Origin: a virus | IMG/VR virus record: IMGVR_UViG_3300006922_000190 | Span: 1-23,498 of that record | DNA: 23,498 nt | Direction: 5' to 3' (one strand) | Notes under the pieces: generated by a model | What the model was told of the DNA's origin: nothing | Database searches by the model: none | Seen by the model: only the letters and a program-made list of their open reading frames with translations | Translations under genes and position numbers: made by a program | Part shown: in pieces, positions 7,678-15,661 of the stretch | Position numbering within the stretch: position 1 is the stretch's first letter | Layout of the letters: each line of letters opens with the position of its first letter

Positions 7678-7896
7678 ATGATAAAACTAGAACAAGAGGG
7701 AGATTTTGAAAGATTAATTTTAGCAATTTTTATTCAAGAAAATCCAAAAGAATATTTAAAAATTTTAAATTCTTTAGATACCGATTTAGCAATAGATATA
7801 AAAGAATATTATAAAGATTTAGAAAAAATGCATATACCTAAAAAATATAAACCAGATTTTTTTATAAAAGCAATTAAAAAATTTAAATCAAATTAA
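7678..7896 (+). CDS. hypothetical protein (72 aa)
   Basis: A lysine-rich, fully helical 72-residue protein starts 10 nt after the primase-helicase and ends 1 nt before the next gene. It contains no cysteine and no membrane segment. ENPKEYLKILNSLDTDLAID and a basic tail (KKFKSN) are its main features. The family is unknown; its position suggests a replication accessory role. Confidence 0.55.
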   Translation: MIKLEQEGDFERLILAIFIQENPKEYLKILNSLDTDLAIDIKEYYKDLEKMHIPKKYKPDFFIKAIKKFKSN

Positions 7897-7897
7897 T

Positions 7898-8236
7898 ATG
7901 ACTAAAAAAGAATATCAAGAAACTAGAAAATATATCTTAAATAAAGCTCAGGATATAATGGATGCTAAGCAACCAGAATACACAAACAAAAGTATTGATG
8001 TATTAAACAATTTTAAAACAACTGCTGAAAGTATAGGTATAAAACCTATGGAAGTTTGGGCGGTATTTTTTAATAAACATATACAAGCTATATTAACTCA
8101 TGCTGGTAATCCAAATATGATACAAGCTGAGCCAATTGATAGTCGTTATGCTGATGCAATAAACTATTTGTTTTTAGGTTTTTCATTACTTGTTGATGAA
8201 CAAAATAAAAAAGATATAATATCTGGCACAGAATGA
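7898..8236 (+). CDS. DUF1599 / nucleotide modification associated domain 1-like protein
   Basis: The 112-residue sequence fits the all-helical DUF1599/Nmad1 pattern: a leading helix, YTNKSIDVLNNFKTTAESIG, MEVWAVFFNKHIQAI, an acidic linker, and SRYADAINYLFLGFSLL with the R-x-D-A-I-N-Y motif. Nmad1 proteins are found in phages near base-modification genes, and the fold resembles MazG-type all-alpha pyrophosphatases. Conserved Asn, Lys, His, Arg and Asp positions are present. No hydroxymethylase, glycosyltransferase or other modification enzyme is visible here. The catalytic role is unproven. Confidence 0.6.
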   Translation: MTKKEYQETRKYILNKAQDIMDAKQPEYTNKSIDVLNNFKTTAESIGIKPMEVWAVFFNKHIQAILTHAGNPNMIQAEPIDSRYADAINYLFLGFSLLVDEQNKKDIISGTE

Positions 8237-8445
8237 ATAAGTATTTAAAAGCTCAATCCTGGTGTTTAGATAATAATATTAAAATCTATATAGTACCAAT
8301 AAAGAATAAAAAAGAATGTCATATTGAAATAAGCGACAATGGTTTATTTATTAAATCACCAGATACTTATAAAAATCAATCAATAGCCAGTAGTAAAATA
8401 TGGGATTTATACTTGTATTTATATGAAAAAAAGCAAAACAATTAA
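8233..8445 (+). CDS. hypothetical protein (70 aa)
   Basis: A 70-residue protein is translationally coupled to the previous gene (ATGA overlap). It shows a short alpha/beta pattern with a central DNGLFIKSPDTYKNQ turn and a C-terminal KIWDLYLYLYEKK helix. No family is known to me. It ends the main early operon just before a 91-bp gap with a promoter-like motif. Confidence 0.55.
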   Translation: MNKYLKAQSWCLDNNIKIYIVPIKNKKECHIEISDNGLFIKSPDTYKNQSIASSKIWDLYLYLYEKKQNN

Positions 8446-8477
8446 AATAAATTAAAAAAATATTTTGTTTTTTAAAA

Positions 8478-8485
8478 TATATTTG
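8478..8485 (+). promoter_or_regulatory. candidate promoter -7 element (TATATTTG)
   Basis: TATATTTG is an exact TAnnTTTG match, 51 nt before the start at 8537. TTTTG at 8463-8467 lies only 10 nt upstream, closer than the usual 17-21, so it may not act as the -33 box. The leader to the next gene is A-rich. Confidence 0.5.
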
Positions 8486-8536
8486 TAATTTAGCTGTATT
8501 AAACAAACAAATTAATATAAATTAAAAATTACAATT

Positions 8537-8842
8537 ATGAATGAATTAAAATTAAACAAAATTGAAAATTTGGGAAGCGGTGTTAAAATAGCAAATTTAA
8601 ATTTAAAACTATCAGTTGTATCATCTTATTACGATTCAATAAATTTTGAATTAAGAGCTACTGGTATTGCTGTTAGAGTTATGAGTGACCATACAGTTGG
8701 TGAGTTACAAATATTATTAAACTGGTTAAGTGAGGATAGTAAAGATGATAATAATTTAAGAACAAATCAATCTGAGGTTATTTTATTTGCAAAAAAAATG
8801 ATAAAAGCAAATGAATCATTAAAAGAAATAAAAGAAATATAA
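8537..8842 (+). CDS. hypothetical protein (101 aa)
   Basis: This 101-residue protein has a beta-rich N-terminal half (LGSGVKIANLNLKLSVVSSY and FELRATGIAVRVM) and a helical second half (VGELQILLNWLSEDS). It is neutral to slightly acidic and has no cysteine. The family is not recognised. It starts a separate small transcript with its own promoter-like element, followed by one more small gene and a terminator, so this pair may be expressed apart from the replication genes. Confidence 0.55.
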   Translation: MNELKLNKIENLGSGVKIANLNLKLSVVSSYYDSINFELRATGIAVRVMSDHTVGELQILLNWLSEDSKDDNNLRTNQSEVILFAKKMIKANESLKEIKEI

Positions 8843-8844
8843 TT

Positions 8845-9021
8845 ATGAAATATATAAAAGAAATAATAGATGGCAAACCTACAATGGTTTGTGTTTATGT
8901 AAAAAAAAGAGAGTTAATGAATAATATCGATATATTAAAACATTATTATCCAAATAAAAAAAGAGAAATAGGATTATATCAAAAAGAGTTACAAGAACTA
9001 AATAACTATATAAAAACCTAA
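8845..9021 (+). CDS. small hypothetical protein (58 aa)
   Basis: A 58-residue basic protein begins MKYIKEIIDGKPTMVCVYV and ends in a helical, lysine-rich tail. It starts 2 nt after the previous stop and ends 39 nt before a terminator hairpin. No domain is recognised. The spacing within a short transcript supports it as real. Confidence 0.5.
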   Translation: MKYIKEIIDGKPTMVCVYVKKRELMNNIDILKHYYPNKKREIGLYQKELQELNNYIKT

Positions 9022-9060
9022 TATAAAAAGCCAGGTTAATTCTATTGGCATTAGGTAATC

Positions 9061-9089
9061 AAAGGGGGTTTCACAACTCCCTTTTTTTT
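9061..9089 (+). terminator. rho-independent terminator before the packaging genes
   Basis: AAAGGGGG (9061-9068) pairs with CTCCCTTT (9077-9084), 8 bp with one G-T wobble and an 8-nt loop, followed by Ts to 9089. It divides the early and late regions. Confidence 0.85.
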
Positions 9090-9092
9090 ATG

Positions 9093-9100
9093 TATTTTTG
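9093..9100 (+). promoter_or_regulatory. candidate late promoter -7 element (TATTTTTG)
   Basis: TATTTTTG, an exact TAnnTTTG match, lies right after the terminator and only 4 nt before the terminase small-subunit ATG. Transcription from it would begin at or next to the start codon, giving a leaderless or near-leaderless mRNA. No -33 TTTG is seen. Confidence 0.5.
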
Positions 9101-9104
9101 TTAA

Positions 9105-9464
9105 ATGGCAATTAGACAAGTTTCGACACATAAAAAAAGATTAATGCTTAAAGCATTGGAAAAAAGTTTATCAGTTGTTACAACAGCTGTAAAACAAGTT
9201 GGCATTGATAGACAAACTCATTACAATTGGTTAAAGAAAGACCCAGATTATGCGGCCAAAGTAAAAGACATTGAGAATGTTACATTAGATTTTGCGGAAA
9301 GCCAATTACATGAACAGATACGAGAGGGCAATGTAACAGCAACTATATTTCTATTAAAAACAAAAGGGAAAAAAAGAGGGTATATCGAAAGGCAAGAAAT
9401 ACAGCACGATAGTACTATTGAAAGCAAACTAATTGAATGGACACCAGCCAAAGACAAAAAGTAA
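9105..9464 (+). CDS. terS: terminase small subunit-like HTH protein
   Basis: Residues about 14-50 form a helix-turn-helix (ALEKSLSVVTTAVKQVGIDR then QTHYNWLKKDPDY) of the kind in phBC6A51-type small terminases and related recruiters. The later segment EQIREGNVTATIFLLKTKGK followed by RGY is typical of small terminase subunits in Bacteroidetes phages. The protein would recognise phage DNA and load the large subunit, whose gene overlaps its 3' end by 28 nt. The length of 119 aa is short but normal for this group. Confidence 0.8.
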   Translation: MAIRQVSTHKKRLMLKALEKSLSVVTTAVKQVGIDRQTHYNWLKKDPDYAAKVKDIENVTLDFAESQLHEQIREGNVTATIFLLKTKGKKRGYIERQEIQHDSTIESKLIEWTPAKDKK

Positions 9465-10618
9465 CTGAGTATTGCAATAAACAATTTTACCAGGCGGTTA
9501 ACTCAGATAAAAGATTAAACATATTTCAAGGCGGTACCAGAAGCGGTAAATCTTGGTCACTAATGCAATACTGTTTATACTTAATGACTACTCACAAAGA
9601 GCCATTAACAATATCAATAGTTCGTAAAACATTACCAGCTCTTAAAAGGTCAGTATTAAGGGATTTTTTACATATATCTAAACAGCTGGGTATCTACTGG
9701 CATGGAGTGCATAATAAAACAGAAAATACATTTGAATACAATGGCCATACATTAGAAATGTTTAGTGCGGATGATGCACAAAAAATTAGGGGGTCAGCTA
9801 GGGATGTATTATGGATTAATGAGGGTAATGAATTATTTTTTGAAGATTACCAGCAATTAGTGATGAGGACCAGAAAAAATATTTATATTGATTTTAACCC
9901 ATCAGACCCAGTACACTATTTATATGATTTAGCTGAGCGTGATGATGCGGCATTATTTATAAGCACATATAAGGATAATAAGTTTTTACCAAAAGAGTTA
10001 GTTAATGAAATTGAAAGGATTAAAGAGCGTGACCCAGATTACTGGCGTGTGTATGGTGAGGGCCAAAGAGCTGAGTTTAGTGAAAAACAAATATTTAAGA
10101 ATTGGAATTATATTCCTTATAAAGATTTTCCACAATTAGATGATGAGGTGCTGGGATGTGATTTTGGATTTAGCCAAGATAATTTAGCTATTGTAAAAGT
10201 TGGTAAACATAATAACAGCTTATATATTCATGAGCTTATTTATAAAAAGGGAATGACTAACAGAGACATTGCAAACTTTATTAAGGATAGTAAATTAGAT
10301 GATATGCTAATGTATTGTGATAGTGCCGAACCAAAGTCAATTGAGGAATTACGCCAGATGTCAATTTGGGCAAAAGGAGCAACAAAAGGGCAAGGCAGTA
10401 TAAATGCATCAATTAGCTTGTTAAAAGAGTTTGACATATACGTTAGTGAGGAATCAACAAACATTCTTAAAGAGCAAATAGGTTACATATATGATGAGTT
10501 AAAAGATGGCACAATAATCAACAAACCAAAAGCAAATCAACAAGACCATTTGCTTGATAGCATTAGATATTGTGTTTATTCAAGGTGGCGGAATCGTAAC
10601 GATTTCTTTGTTGTATAA
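9437..10618 (+). CDS. terL: terminase large subunit
   Basis: This 393-residue protein is the DNA-packaging motor. Walker A is GGTRSGKS at 32-39, and VLWINEGNELFFEDYQQLVM supplies the Walker B-like strand and coupling region. The C-terminal RNase H-like nuclease domain begins at EVLGCDFGFSQDN (metal-binding Asp), with CDSAEPKSIEEL and QDHLLDSIRYCVY carrying later acidic residues. It is Terminase_3-like and of normal length. It hydrolyses ATP to pump DNA into the prohead and cuts concatemers. The start is inside the small-subunit gene, which implies coupling. Confidence 0.93.
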   Translation: MDTSQRQKVTEYCNKQFYQAVNSDKRLNIFQGGTRSGKSWSLMQYCLYLMTTHKEPLTISIVRKTLPALKRSVLRDFLHISKQLGIYWHGVHNKTENTFEYNGHTLEMFSADDAQKIRGSARDVLWINEGNELFFEDYQQLVMRTRKNIYIDFNPSDPVHYLYDLAERDDAALFISTYKDNKFLPKELVNEIERIKERDPDYWRVYGEGQRAEFSEKQIFKNWNYIPYKDFPQLDDEVLGCDFGFSQDNLAIVKVGKHNNSLYIHELIYKKGMTNRDIANFIKDSKLDDMLMYCDSAEPKSIEELRQMSIWAKGATKGQGSINASISLLKEFDIYVSEESTNILKEQIGYIYDELKDGTIINKPKANQQDHLLDSIRYCVYSRWRNRNDFFVV

Positions 10619-10645
10619 AAAAGAATTTATTATTTTGTATTTTTA
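10607..10645 (+). promoter_or_regulatory. candidate promoter before the portal gene
   Basis: TTTG at 10607-10610 and TTATTTTG at 10630-10637 are 19 nt apart, close to the Bacteroidetes -33/-7 layout but with T in place of A in the -7 box. A second near-match, TATTTTTA, follows at 10638-10645. The portal ATG is at 10663. Confidence 0.45.
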
Positions 10646-10662
10646 CATAAAATTTTATATTA

Positions 10663-12618
10663 ATGGCAACATTCTTTGATAGGTTAAGGTCTATAATAAC
10701 CAGTAAATCCCAAAATACAAGTGAACAATATAACCGAGCAATTTATAATTGGCTCGGCAATACTATTGTTTGGAATAGTGAAAATGATGAAACCTATATA
10801 AATGATGGTTACAGAAAAAATGCAACTATTTATTCAATTGTAAATATTATTACTAAGGCGGCATCTACAATACCCTATCACATTTATCGTAAGGTAAATG
10901 ACAATAGCTATAAAAGATATAAGGCAATGAGTAGTGGTATTGCTGACCCTAATGTTATGCTTAAATCTAATATGTTAAAAAAACACGCTCTTGTTGAGCT
11001 TGAGCATACTGATTTACACAAACTATTAGAGCGACCAAATCCAGCTCAATCCTATGCAACTTGGATTACTGAAATGATTGCCTTTGGTAAATTAACTGGT
11101 AACCGCTACATTTATGGTATTGGACCAGAAACTGGTGAAAACATAAATAAATATACTGAGCTTTACATTATGCCATCACAGATTATGGAAATAAATTCTG
11201 GGGGTATAATGAAGCCAGTTGAATCATATACTATTGAGTATAATGGTACATACCATATACCAGCTGACCAAATGTGCCATATAAAAGATTTTAACCCTTT
11301 TTATGATGGTACTGGTTCACATCTTTATGGTCAATCACCTCTAAAAGCTGGTTTACGTTCAATGACTACTAACAATGAGGCGACAGAAAGCGGAGTTAAA
11401 TTTTTACAAAACCAGACAGCTAGGGGTTTATTAATGAGTGATGAGGGTGATTTAAATGAGGTACAAGCTCAGCAATTAAAAGATAAATTTAGGAAAGAGC
11501 ATCAAGGCAGTAAAAAAGCTGGTGATATTATTATAACTCCAAAAAAATTATCATGGGTTAACTTTGGTTTAAATGCTAGTGATATGAGTTTAATTGAGCA
11601 ATATAATGCATCAATAAAAGATTTATGTAACATATACAATGTGCCAGTACAATTATTAAATAATACTGAAAGCTCAACATATAACAATATGAAAGAAGCT
11701 AAAAAGGCATTATATCAAAATTGTGTTATTCCTGAGTTATTAAAAATTAAAGATGAGTTAAATAGATGGTTAGCTCCAATGTATGGTGATGATATTTGTA
11801 TTGAATATGATTTTAGTGTTATCCCAGAATTACAAGAGGAAACTGATAAAATAGTGGACCAAATGTCTAAGGCATGGTGGTTAACTCCAAATGAAAAAAG
11901 AGCGGCCATGAGTTATGACCATGATGAACAAAACCCAATACTTAATGATTATTACATACCAGCTAATTTAATACCAGCTAGTGGTGATGATATTGATATG
12001 CCAGATGTTGTTGAAACTCCAATAAATGATATTGAAGTTGATATTGACAATGAGGATGATACTAAAAAAAAAAATCTAATAACTAACACAAATATTAAAT
12101 CATTAGTCAGCGGAATGACTGATGTTTATACAACTCAACAAGAAGCTGAGGACAGAGCTATTGAACTTGGCGGCTCAGGAAGCCATCAACATACATACGA
12201 TGGCGAACCAGTTTTTATGCCTTTTGAAAGTCATGATGAGTACATGGATGCTGTTGATAATGAAAAATACGATGAGTACAAAGCAGAGGGTTATTCTGAT
12301 TATCCACAAAGTGCAACTAATAACGCTAAGAGGGTAAAAAATTGGATTGATAAACATGGGCGTGATGAGGTTGATGGTATGACATCAATTGGCCTTTCGA
12401 GAATGAACCAATTAATTGCTAGGGAAAAACTTTCATTGTCAACATTGAAGCGGACATTTAGTTTTTTATCTAGGACCAAAGGCGGTGGCTATAATAAAAT
12501 AAATCCTAAGTTTAAAGATACACCATGGCGTGACAAAGGTTATGTTGCATTTTTAGGATGGGGTGGCCAAAGTATGTTAACATATAGTGAACGTAAATTA
12601 AATCAAATAAAAGAATAA
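10663..12618 (+). CDS. portal protein with extra C-terminal domain
   Basis: Residues about 1-430 are an HK97-type portal: SIVNIITKAASTIPYHIYRK, the ERPNP segment, FGKLTGNRYIYG, GQSPLKAG, and NVPVQLLNNTESSTYNNMKE. It forms the ring at the capsid vertex for DNA entry and the connector. After an acidic linker (about 440-475) come about 165 further residues with GSGSHQHTYDGEPVFMPFES and RMNQLIAREKLSLSTLKRTF, ending at GWGGQSMLTYSERKLNQ. A similar segment is known to me from phage capsid-protease or head proteins, where it is separate or fused elsewhere. Total 651 aa, well above the usual 400-500. Confidence 0.88.
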   Translation: MATFFDRLRSIITSKSQNTSEQYNRAIYNWLGNTIVWNSENDETYINDGYRKNATIYSIVNIITKAASTIPYHIYRKVNDNSYKRYKAMSSGIADPNVMLKSNMLKKHALVELEHTDLHKLLERPNPAQSYATWITEMIAFGKLTGNRYIYGIGPETGENINKYTELYIMPSQIMEINSGGIMKPVESYTIEYNGTYHIPADQMCHIKDFNPFYDGTGSHLYGQSPLKAGLRSMTTNNEATESGVKFLQNQTARGLLMSDEGDLNEVQAQQLKDKFRKEHQGSKKAGDIIITPKKLSWVNFGLNASDMSLIEQYNASIKDLCNIYNVPVQLLNNTESSTYNNMKEAKKALYQNCVIPELLKIKDELNRWLAPMYGDDICIEYDFSVIPELQEETDKIVDQMSKAWWLTPNEKRAAMSYDHDEQNPILNDYYIPANLIPASGDDIDMPDVVETPINDIEVDIDNEDDTKKKNLITNTNIKSLVSGMTDVYTTQQEAEDRAIELGGSGSHQHTYDGEPVFMPFESHDEYMDAVDNEKYDEYKAEGYSDYPQSATNNAKRVKNWIDKHGRDEVDGMTSIGLSRMNQLIAREKLSLSTLKRTFSFLSRTKGGGYNKINPKFKDTPWRDKGYVAFLGWGGQSMLTYSERKLNQIKE

Positions 12619-13610
12619 TGCCAACACCAAATCCAGGGGAAAGCCAAAGACAGTTTATTGCTAGATGTGTTATTGATGATGAAGCTAGAAATGATTTTCC
12701 TGATGCTGACCAGCGTATTGCTTTTTGCTATTCTCAATATGAAAATAAAGATGAAAATTTATTAGATACTAAAACATTTAAGCTATCTAAAAAATTTGGT
12801 GATGCATGGAAAAATGCAAATGAAAAACAAAGAAAAATAACTGAAAGGCGTAACACTAAAAGATTTAGGGATTTTTACCAAAGCCAATATAATAAAGCAG
12901 TTGATAATATGATTAATTATAATAATATTAGATACAATGATTTATTTAAGTATAATGATTTAAGAAAATTATATGATGAGCTTTATTTAGATACATCAAT
13001 GCATTTTGCTAAATGGTATGCTAAAACATTTGACTTGTATATAAACAAAGGCGTTGATTTTAGAAAATATTTAACTGAATGGGAATTGGCATTTATGGCT
13101 TATGCTCAAAAATATACAGCACTTTCAATTACTGGTGTTGCTAATACTGGTAAAAAAACAGCAATTAAAGTTATACAAAGATTATTTCAAGACCAGGAAT
13201 TTATGGCCCTTGGAGCTGATGCAAAAGCTAGGATATTAAAAAAACAATTAAAAAAATATTCAAGGTATCAAGCTCTAAGAGTAGTAAGAACAGAAACTAC
13301 AAGAGCGGCAAATTATGGAATTGAGCGTAGTGCATTAAGTGTTTTTGCTGGTAGCGATTTAATTAAAAGATGGTCAGCGGCAATTGATGGTAGGGAACGA
13401 GACTGGCATAATCAAGCTAATAATCAGGAGCGGCCACAACAAGAAACTTTTACTGTTGGTGGCGAATCAATAATGCGACCAGGTGAGGGTTCAGCTCGTA
13501 ATGTTATAAATTGTAGATGCTCAGCTGTATATTTACCAGTCAAAGATGCTAATACAATTAACCAGTTAGATAATATTGGTTTTGGCCTGGCTGGTGGTCA
13601 ATTAATATAG
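12618..13610 (+). CDS. minor head / head morphogenesis protein (Mu F, SPP1 gp7-like)
   Basis: This 330-residue protein overlaps the portal gene by 1 nt. Its C-terminal third carries the phage Mu F-type domain: RTETTRAANYGIERSAL, WSAAIDGRERDWHNQ, PGEGSARNVINCRCSAVY with the conserved CRC. The middle is helical. The first 40 residues hold a separate small motif, FIARCVIDDEARNDFPDADQ followed by R-I-A-F-C-Y, seen in several phage head proteins. It is probably carried inside the capsid or bound near the portal. Confidence 0.85.
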   Translation: MPTPNPGESQRQFIARCVIDDEARNDFPDADQRIAFCYSQYENKDENLLDTKTFKLSKKFGDAWKNANEKQRKITERRNTKRFRDFYQSQYNKAVDNMINYNNIRYNDLFKYNDLRKLYDELYLDTSMHFAKWYAKTFDLYINKGVDFRKYLTEWELAFMAYAQKYTALSITGVANTGKKTAIKVIQRLFQDQEFMALGADAKARILKKQLKKYSRYQALRVVRTETTRAANYGIERSALSVFAGSDLIKRWSAAIDGRERDWHNQANNQERPQQETFTVGGESIMRPGEGSARNVINCRCSAVYLPVKDANTINQLDNIGFGLAGGQLI

Positions 13611-13624
13611 TTAAATTAATTTAG

Positions 13625-13632
13625 TAATTTTG
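13625..13632 (+). promoter_or_regulatory. candidate -7 element before the prohead protease (TAATTTTG)
   Basis: TAATTTTG fully matches TAnnTTTG and ends 14 nt before the protease ATG at 13647, in the only gap of this head operon large enough for a promoter. It could raise protease and capsid expression above that of the portal. No -33 TTTG is at the right distance. Confidence 0.5.
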
Positions 13633-13646
13633 TAAAAAATATAATT

Positions 13647-14327
13647 ATGGATTTTATATATAAATCAGCTCCAATAGGCGATGAAATTATTGACTTTGAT
13701 GAAAAAAATAATATTGTCAAAGGTTATGGTTCTTATTTTGATAACAAGGATAGCGACATGGATATAATCCGCAAGGGTGCATATCAAAAGACAATACAAG
13801 AAAATGGGAATAGAGTAAAATATTTATATCAACATGATATGATGCAACCTATCGGTAAAATGTCTGAATTATATGAGGATGACAAAGGTTTAGTTTTTAC
13901 AGCTGAAATACCAAAAACTCAATTAGGTAATGATGTTATTGAATTGATGAAAGCTGGTGTTATTACTGAAAACTCTGTTGGTATTATGCCAATAATAAAA
14001 GAAAACAAGGGCGATTATAGAGAAATAAAAGAAGTCAAACTATATGAAATTAGTGCTGTTACATTAGCGGCAAATGACCAGGCCAAGATATTAGATGTCA
14101 AAGGCATGGTTGATATTGACAAAGTTTACAAGCGTTATGACAACATTTGTAAGCTACTTAGAAAAGGCAATATATCTGATGATATGGGATATGCCTTAGA
14201 ATCGGAAATACTTAAACTCAAAACATATTTCATGAACGCTACTCAGCCAGTTGAGGAAACTACTGAGCCAGTTGAAAAAATGGTACAAGAGGTTGATATT
14301 TACAAATACTTAATTAATAAACTTTAA
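13647..14327 (+). CDS. HK97-family prohead serine protease
   Basis: This 226-residue protein fits the U35/HK97 prohead protease: KGYGSYFDNKDSDMDII near the N-terminus, catalytic His63 in YLYQHDMMQPIGK, Ser110 in ITENSVGIM, and VKLYEISAVTLAANDQAKIL. It cleaves the scaffold part of the capsid protein and then itself during head maturation. The C-terminal tail (about 190-226) is rich in T, E and P and may be a scaffold or self-cleavage segment. It directly precedes the capsid gene. Confidence 0.92.
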   Translation: MDFIYKSAPIGDEIIDFDEKNNIVKGYGSYFDNKDSDMDIIRKGAYQKTIQENGNRVKYLYQHDMMQPIGKMSELYEDDKGLVFTAEIPKTQLGNDVIELMKAGVITENSVGIMPIIKENKGDYREIKEVKLYEISAVTLAANDQAKILDVKGMVDIDKVYKRYDNICKLLRKGNISDDMGYALESEILKLKTYFMNATQPVEETTEPVEKMVQEVDIYKYLINKL

Positions 14328-14342
14328 AAAAATTCTATTAAA

Positions 14343-15539
14343 ATGGATGAAAATGTAAAAAACCAGCTTGACCAATTAGGCGATATTATCGATGCTAAAT
14401 TGGAAAAAGCTCATGGACAAGCAGTTGATTCAGCAACTGGTAAGGCGGATGAAGCATTAAAAGGCGAAATCAAAAACCTAACACAAAAATTTACTGAGAG
14501 AATGGATGCTATTGAAGTATCTAATAAAAAAAGATTTGAAGCCTCACAAAAAGAGGATAAATCTTTTGGTGGCAATTTAACAAAAGCTATCAAAGAGGGT
14601 GCATTGGATTCAATGCGAAATGGCTCAAATAGAGGTGCCTCGTTTGATATAAAGGCGGACATGACTGTTGCGGCTGACTTTACTGGAGCGGTGATACCAC
14701 CACAAAGAATACCAGGGTATAAATTTGACCCTACAACTCCACAAAACATAAGACAATTAATCCCAATTGGTTCAACTAATAGCGATGTTGTTAAATATGT
14801 AAAAGAAAGTGGATATGTAAATGGTGGTGCGGCAAAAGCTGAGGGTGCTACATTAGGGCAATCAGATTTTAATATGACTGCTGTTGATGCTAATGTTAGA
14901 AAAATTGGAACATATCTAAGGATTTCAGATGAAATGCTACACGATACTCCGCAAATTTCTAGCTATTTATCAGCTAGGGTACCAGCTAAATTAATGGAAG
15001 TTGAGGATGACCAAATTTTAGGCGGTAATGGTTCAGCTCCAAATTTAAATGGTTTTTATAACTCTGGAACTAACTTTGATGTTTCCGCTAGTGGTAAATT
15101 CTACGAATCTGTAACTGCGGCTAATGAATTTGATGTACTTGTTGCGGCTATTAATCAATTAGAAATTAATAATTACAAAGCAGATTATATTCTATTAAAC
15201 CCAACTGATTTTCACAAAATCCTATTATTAAAAGATACTACTAATAACTATCTTAAGGACCAAGTGTATCAAGGGTTACAACCTAATTTCTTAGGTGTGC
15301 CAATCGCTGTAAATAACGAAGTTAACCCAGGAACATTCCTAGTGGGTAACTTTGGTCAAGCGGCTCAATTATGGGTTAGAGACAACGTATCTGTTGAATT
15401 CTTTACAGAGGATGGAACTAACGTAAGGGATGGTTTTGTTACTGTTAGAGTAATGGAAAGAGTTGCACTTGCAACATACTTGCCAAAAGCTATTATTGAT
15501 GGTACATTTAGTACTGCAAAAGCGGCTATAACTCCATAA
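14343..15539 (+). CDS. HK97-fold major capsid protein
   Basis: This 398-residue protein has an N-terminal coiled-coil scaffold (delta) domain (about 1-100, heptads such as IDAKLEKAHGQAVDSATGK), then the HK97 core from about DFTGAVIPPQRIPG. IRQLIPIGSTNSDVVKY, the E-loop region, LRISDEMLHDTPQISSYLSA, QILGGNGSAPNLNGF and FVTVRVMERVALATYLPKA match phage capsid family patterns. The delta domain is probably removed by the protease upstream. The gene ends just before a strong terminator. Confidence 0.93.
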   Translation: MDENVKNQLDQLGDIIDAKLEKAHGQAVDSATGKADEALKGEIKNLTQKFTERMDAIEVSNKKRFEASQKEDKSFGGNLTKAIKEGALDSMRNGSNRGASFDIKADMTVAADFTGAVIPPQRIPGYKFDPTTPQNIRQLIPIGSTNSDVVKYVKESGYVNGGAAKAEGATLGQSDFNMTAVDANVRKIGTYLRISDEMLHDTPQISSYLSARVPAKLMEVEDDQILGGNGSAPNLNGFYNSGTNFDVSASGKFYESVTAANEFDVLVAAINQLEINNYKADYILLNPTDFHKILLLKDTTNNYLKDQVYQGLQPNFLGVPIAVNNEVNPGTFLVGNFGQAAQLWVRDNVSVEFFTEDGTNVRDGFVTVRVMERVALATYLPKAIIDGTFSTAKAAITP

Positions 15540-15563
15540 TAATAACTATTATTATAGTAAAAG

Positions 15564-15588
15564 AGGGGTATTTATTACCCCTTTTTTT
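15564..15588 (+). terminator. rho-independent terminator after the capsid gene
   Basis: AGGGGTA pairs with TACCCCT (15564-15570 with 15576-15582) around TTTAT, followed by seven Ts. It isolates the head operon from the RNA gene downstream. Confidence 0.88.
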
Positions 15589-15610
15589 ATGGGGTAAACT
15601 GAAATAATAA

Positions 15611-15628
15611 TAAAATAAATGCAAAATA
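15611..15628 (+). repeat. promoter-upstream repeat, copy A
   Basis: TAAAATAAATGCAAAATA is repeated exactly at 15934-15951, 323 bp downstream, and both copies stand the same distance before a TATATTTG box. It looks like part of a duplicated promoter module. Confidence 0.7.
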
Positions 15629-15630
15629 AA

Positions 15631-15661
15631 TTTTGTAATTAAAAAAAAACTTTTATATTTG
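15631..15661 (+). promoter_or_regulatory. Bacteroidetes-type promoter for the noncoding RNA
   Basis: TTTTG (15631-15635) and TATATTTG (15654-15661) are 18 nt apart, matching the -33 TTTG / -7 TAnnTTTG consensus. Transcription would begin near 15668, with no start codon or gene following for about 350 nt. Confidence 0.7.

Noticed and set aside
12300-12308. Perfect DnaA box TTATCCACA
   Set aside because: Single copy inside the portal coding sequence with no clustering or AT-rich partner; one hit in 23 kb is not surprising by chance.
12122-12337. 71-codon + strand frame within the portal gene
   Set aside because: Out-of-frame shadow inside the portal's C-terminal domain.
14411-14749. 112-codon frame on the minus strand within the capsid gene
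   Set aside because: It lies wholly inside a well-supported capsid gene, with cysteine- and serine-rich shadow composition and no promoter or neighbour on that strand.
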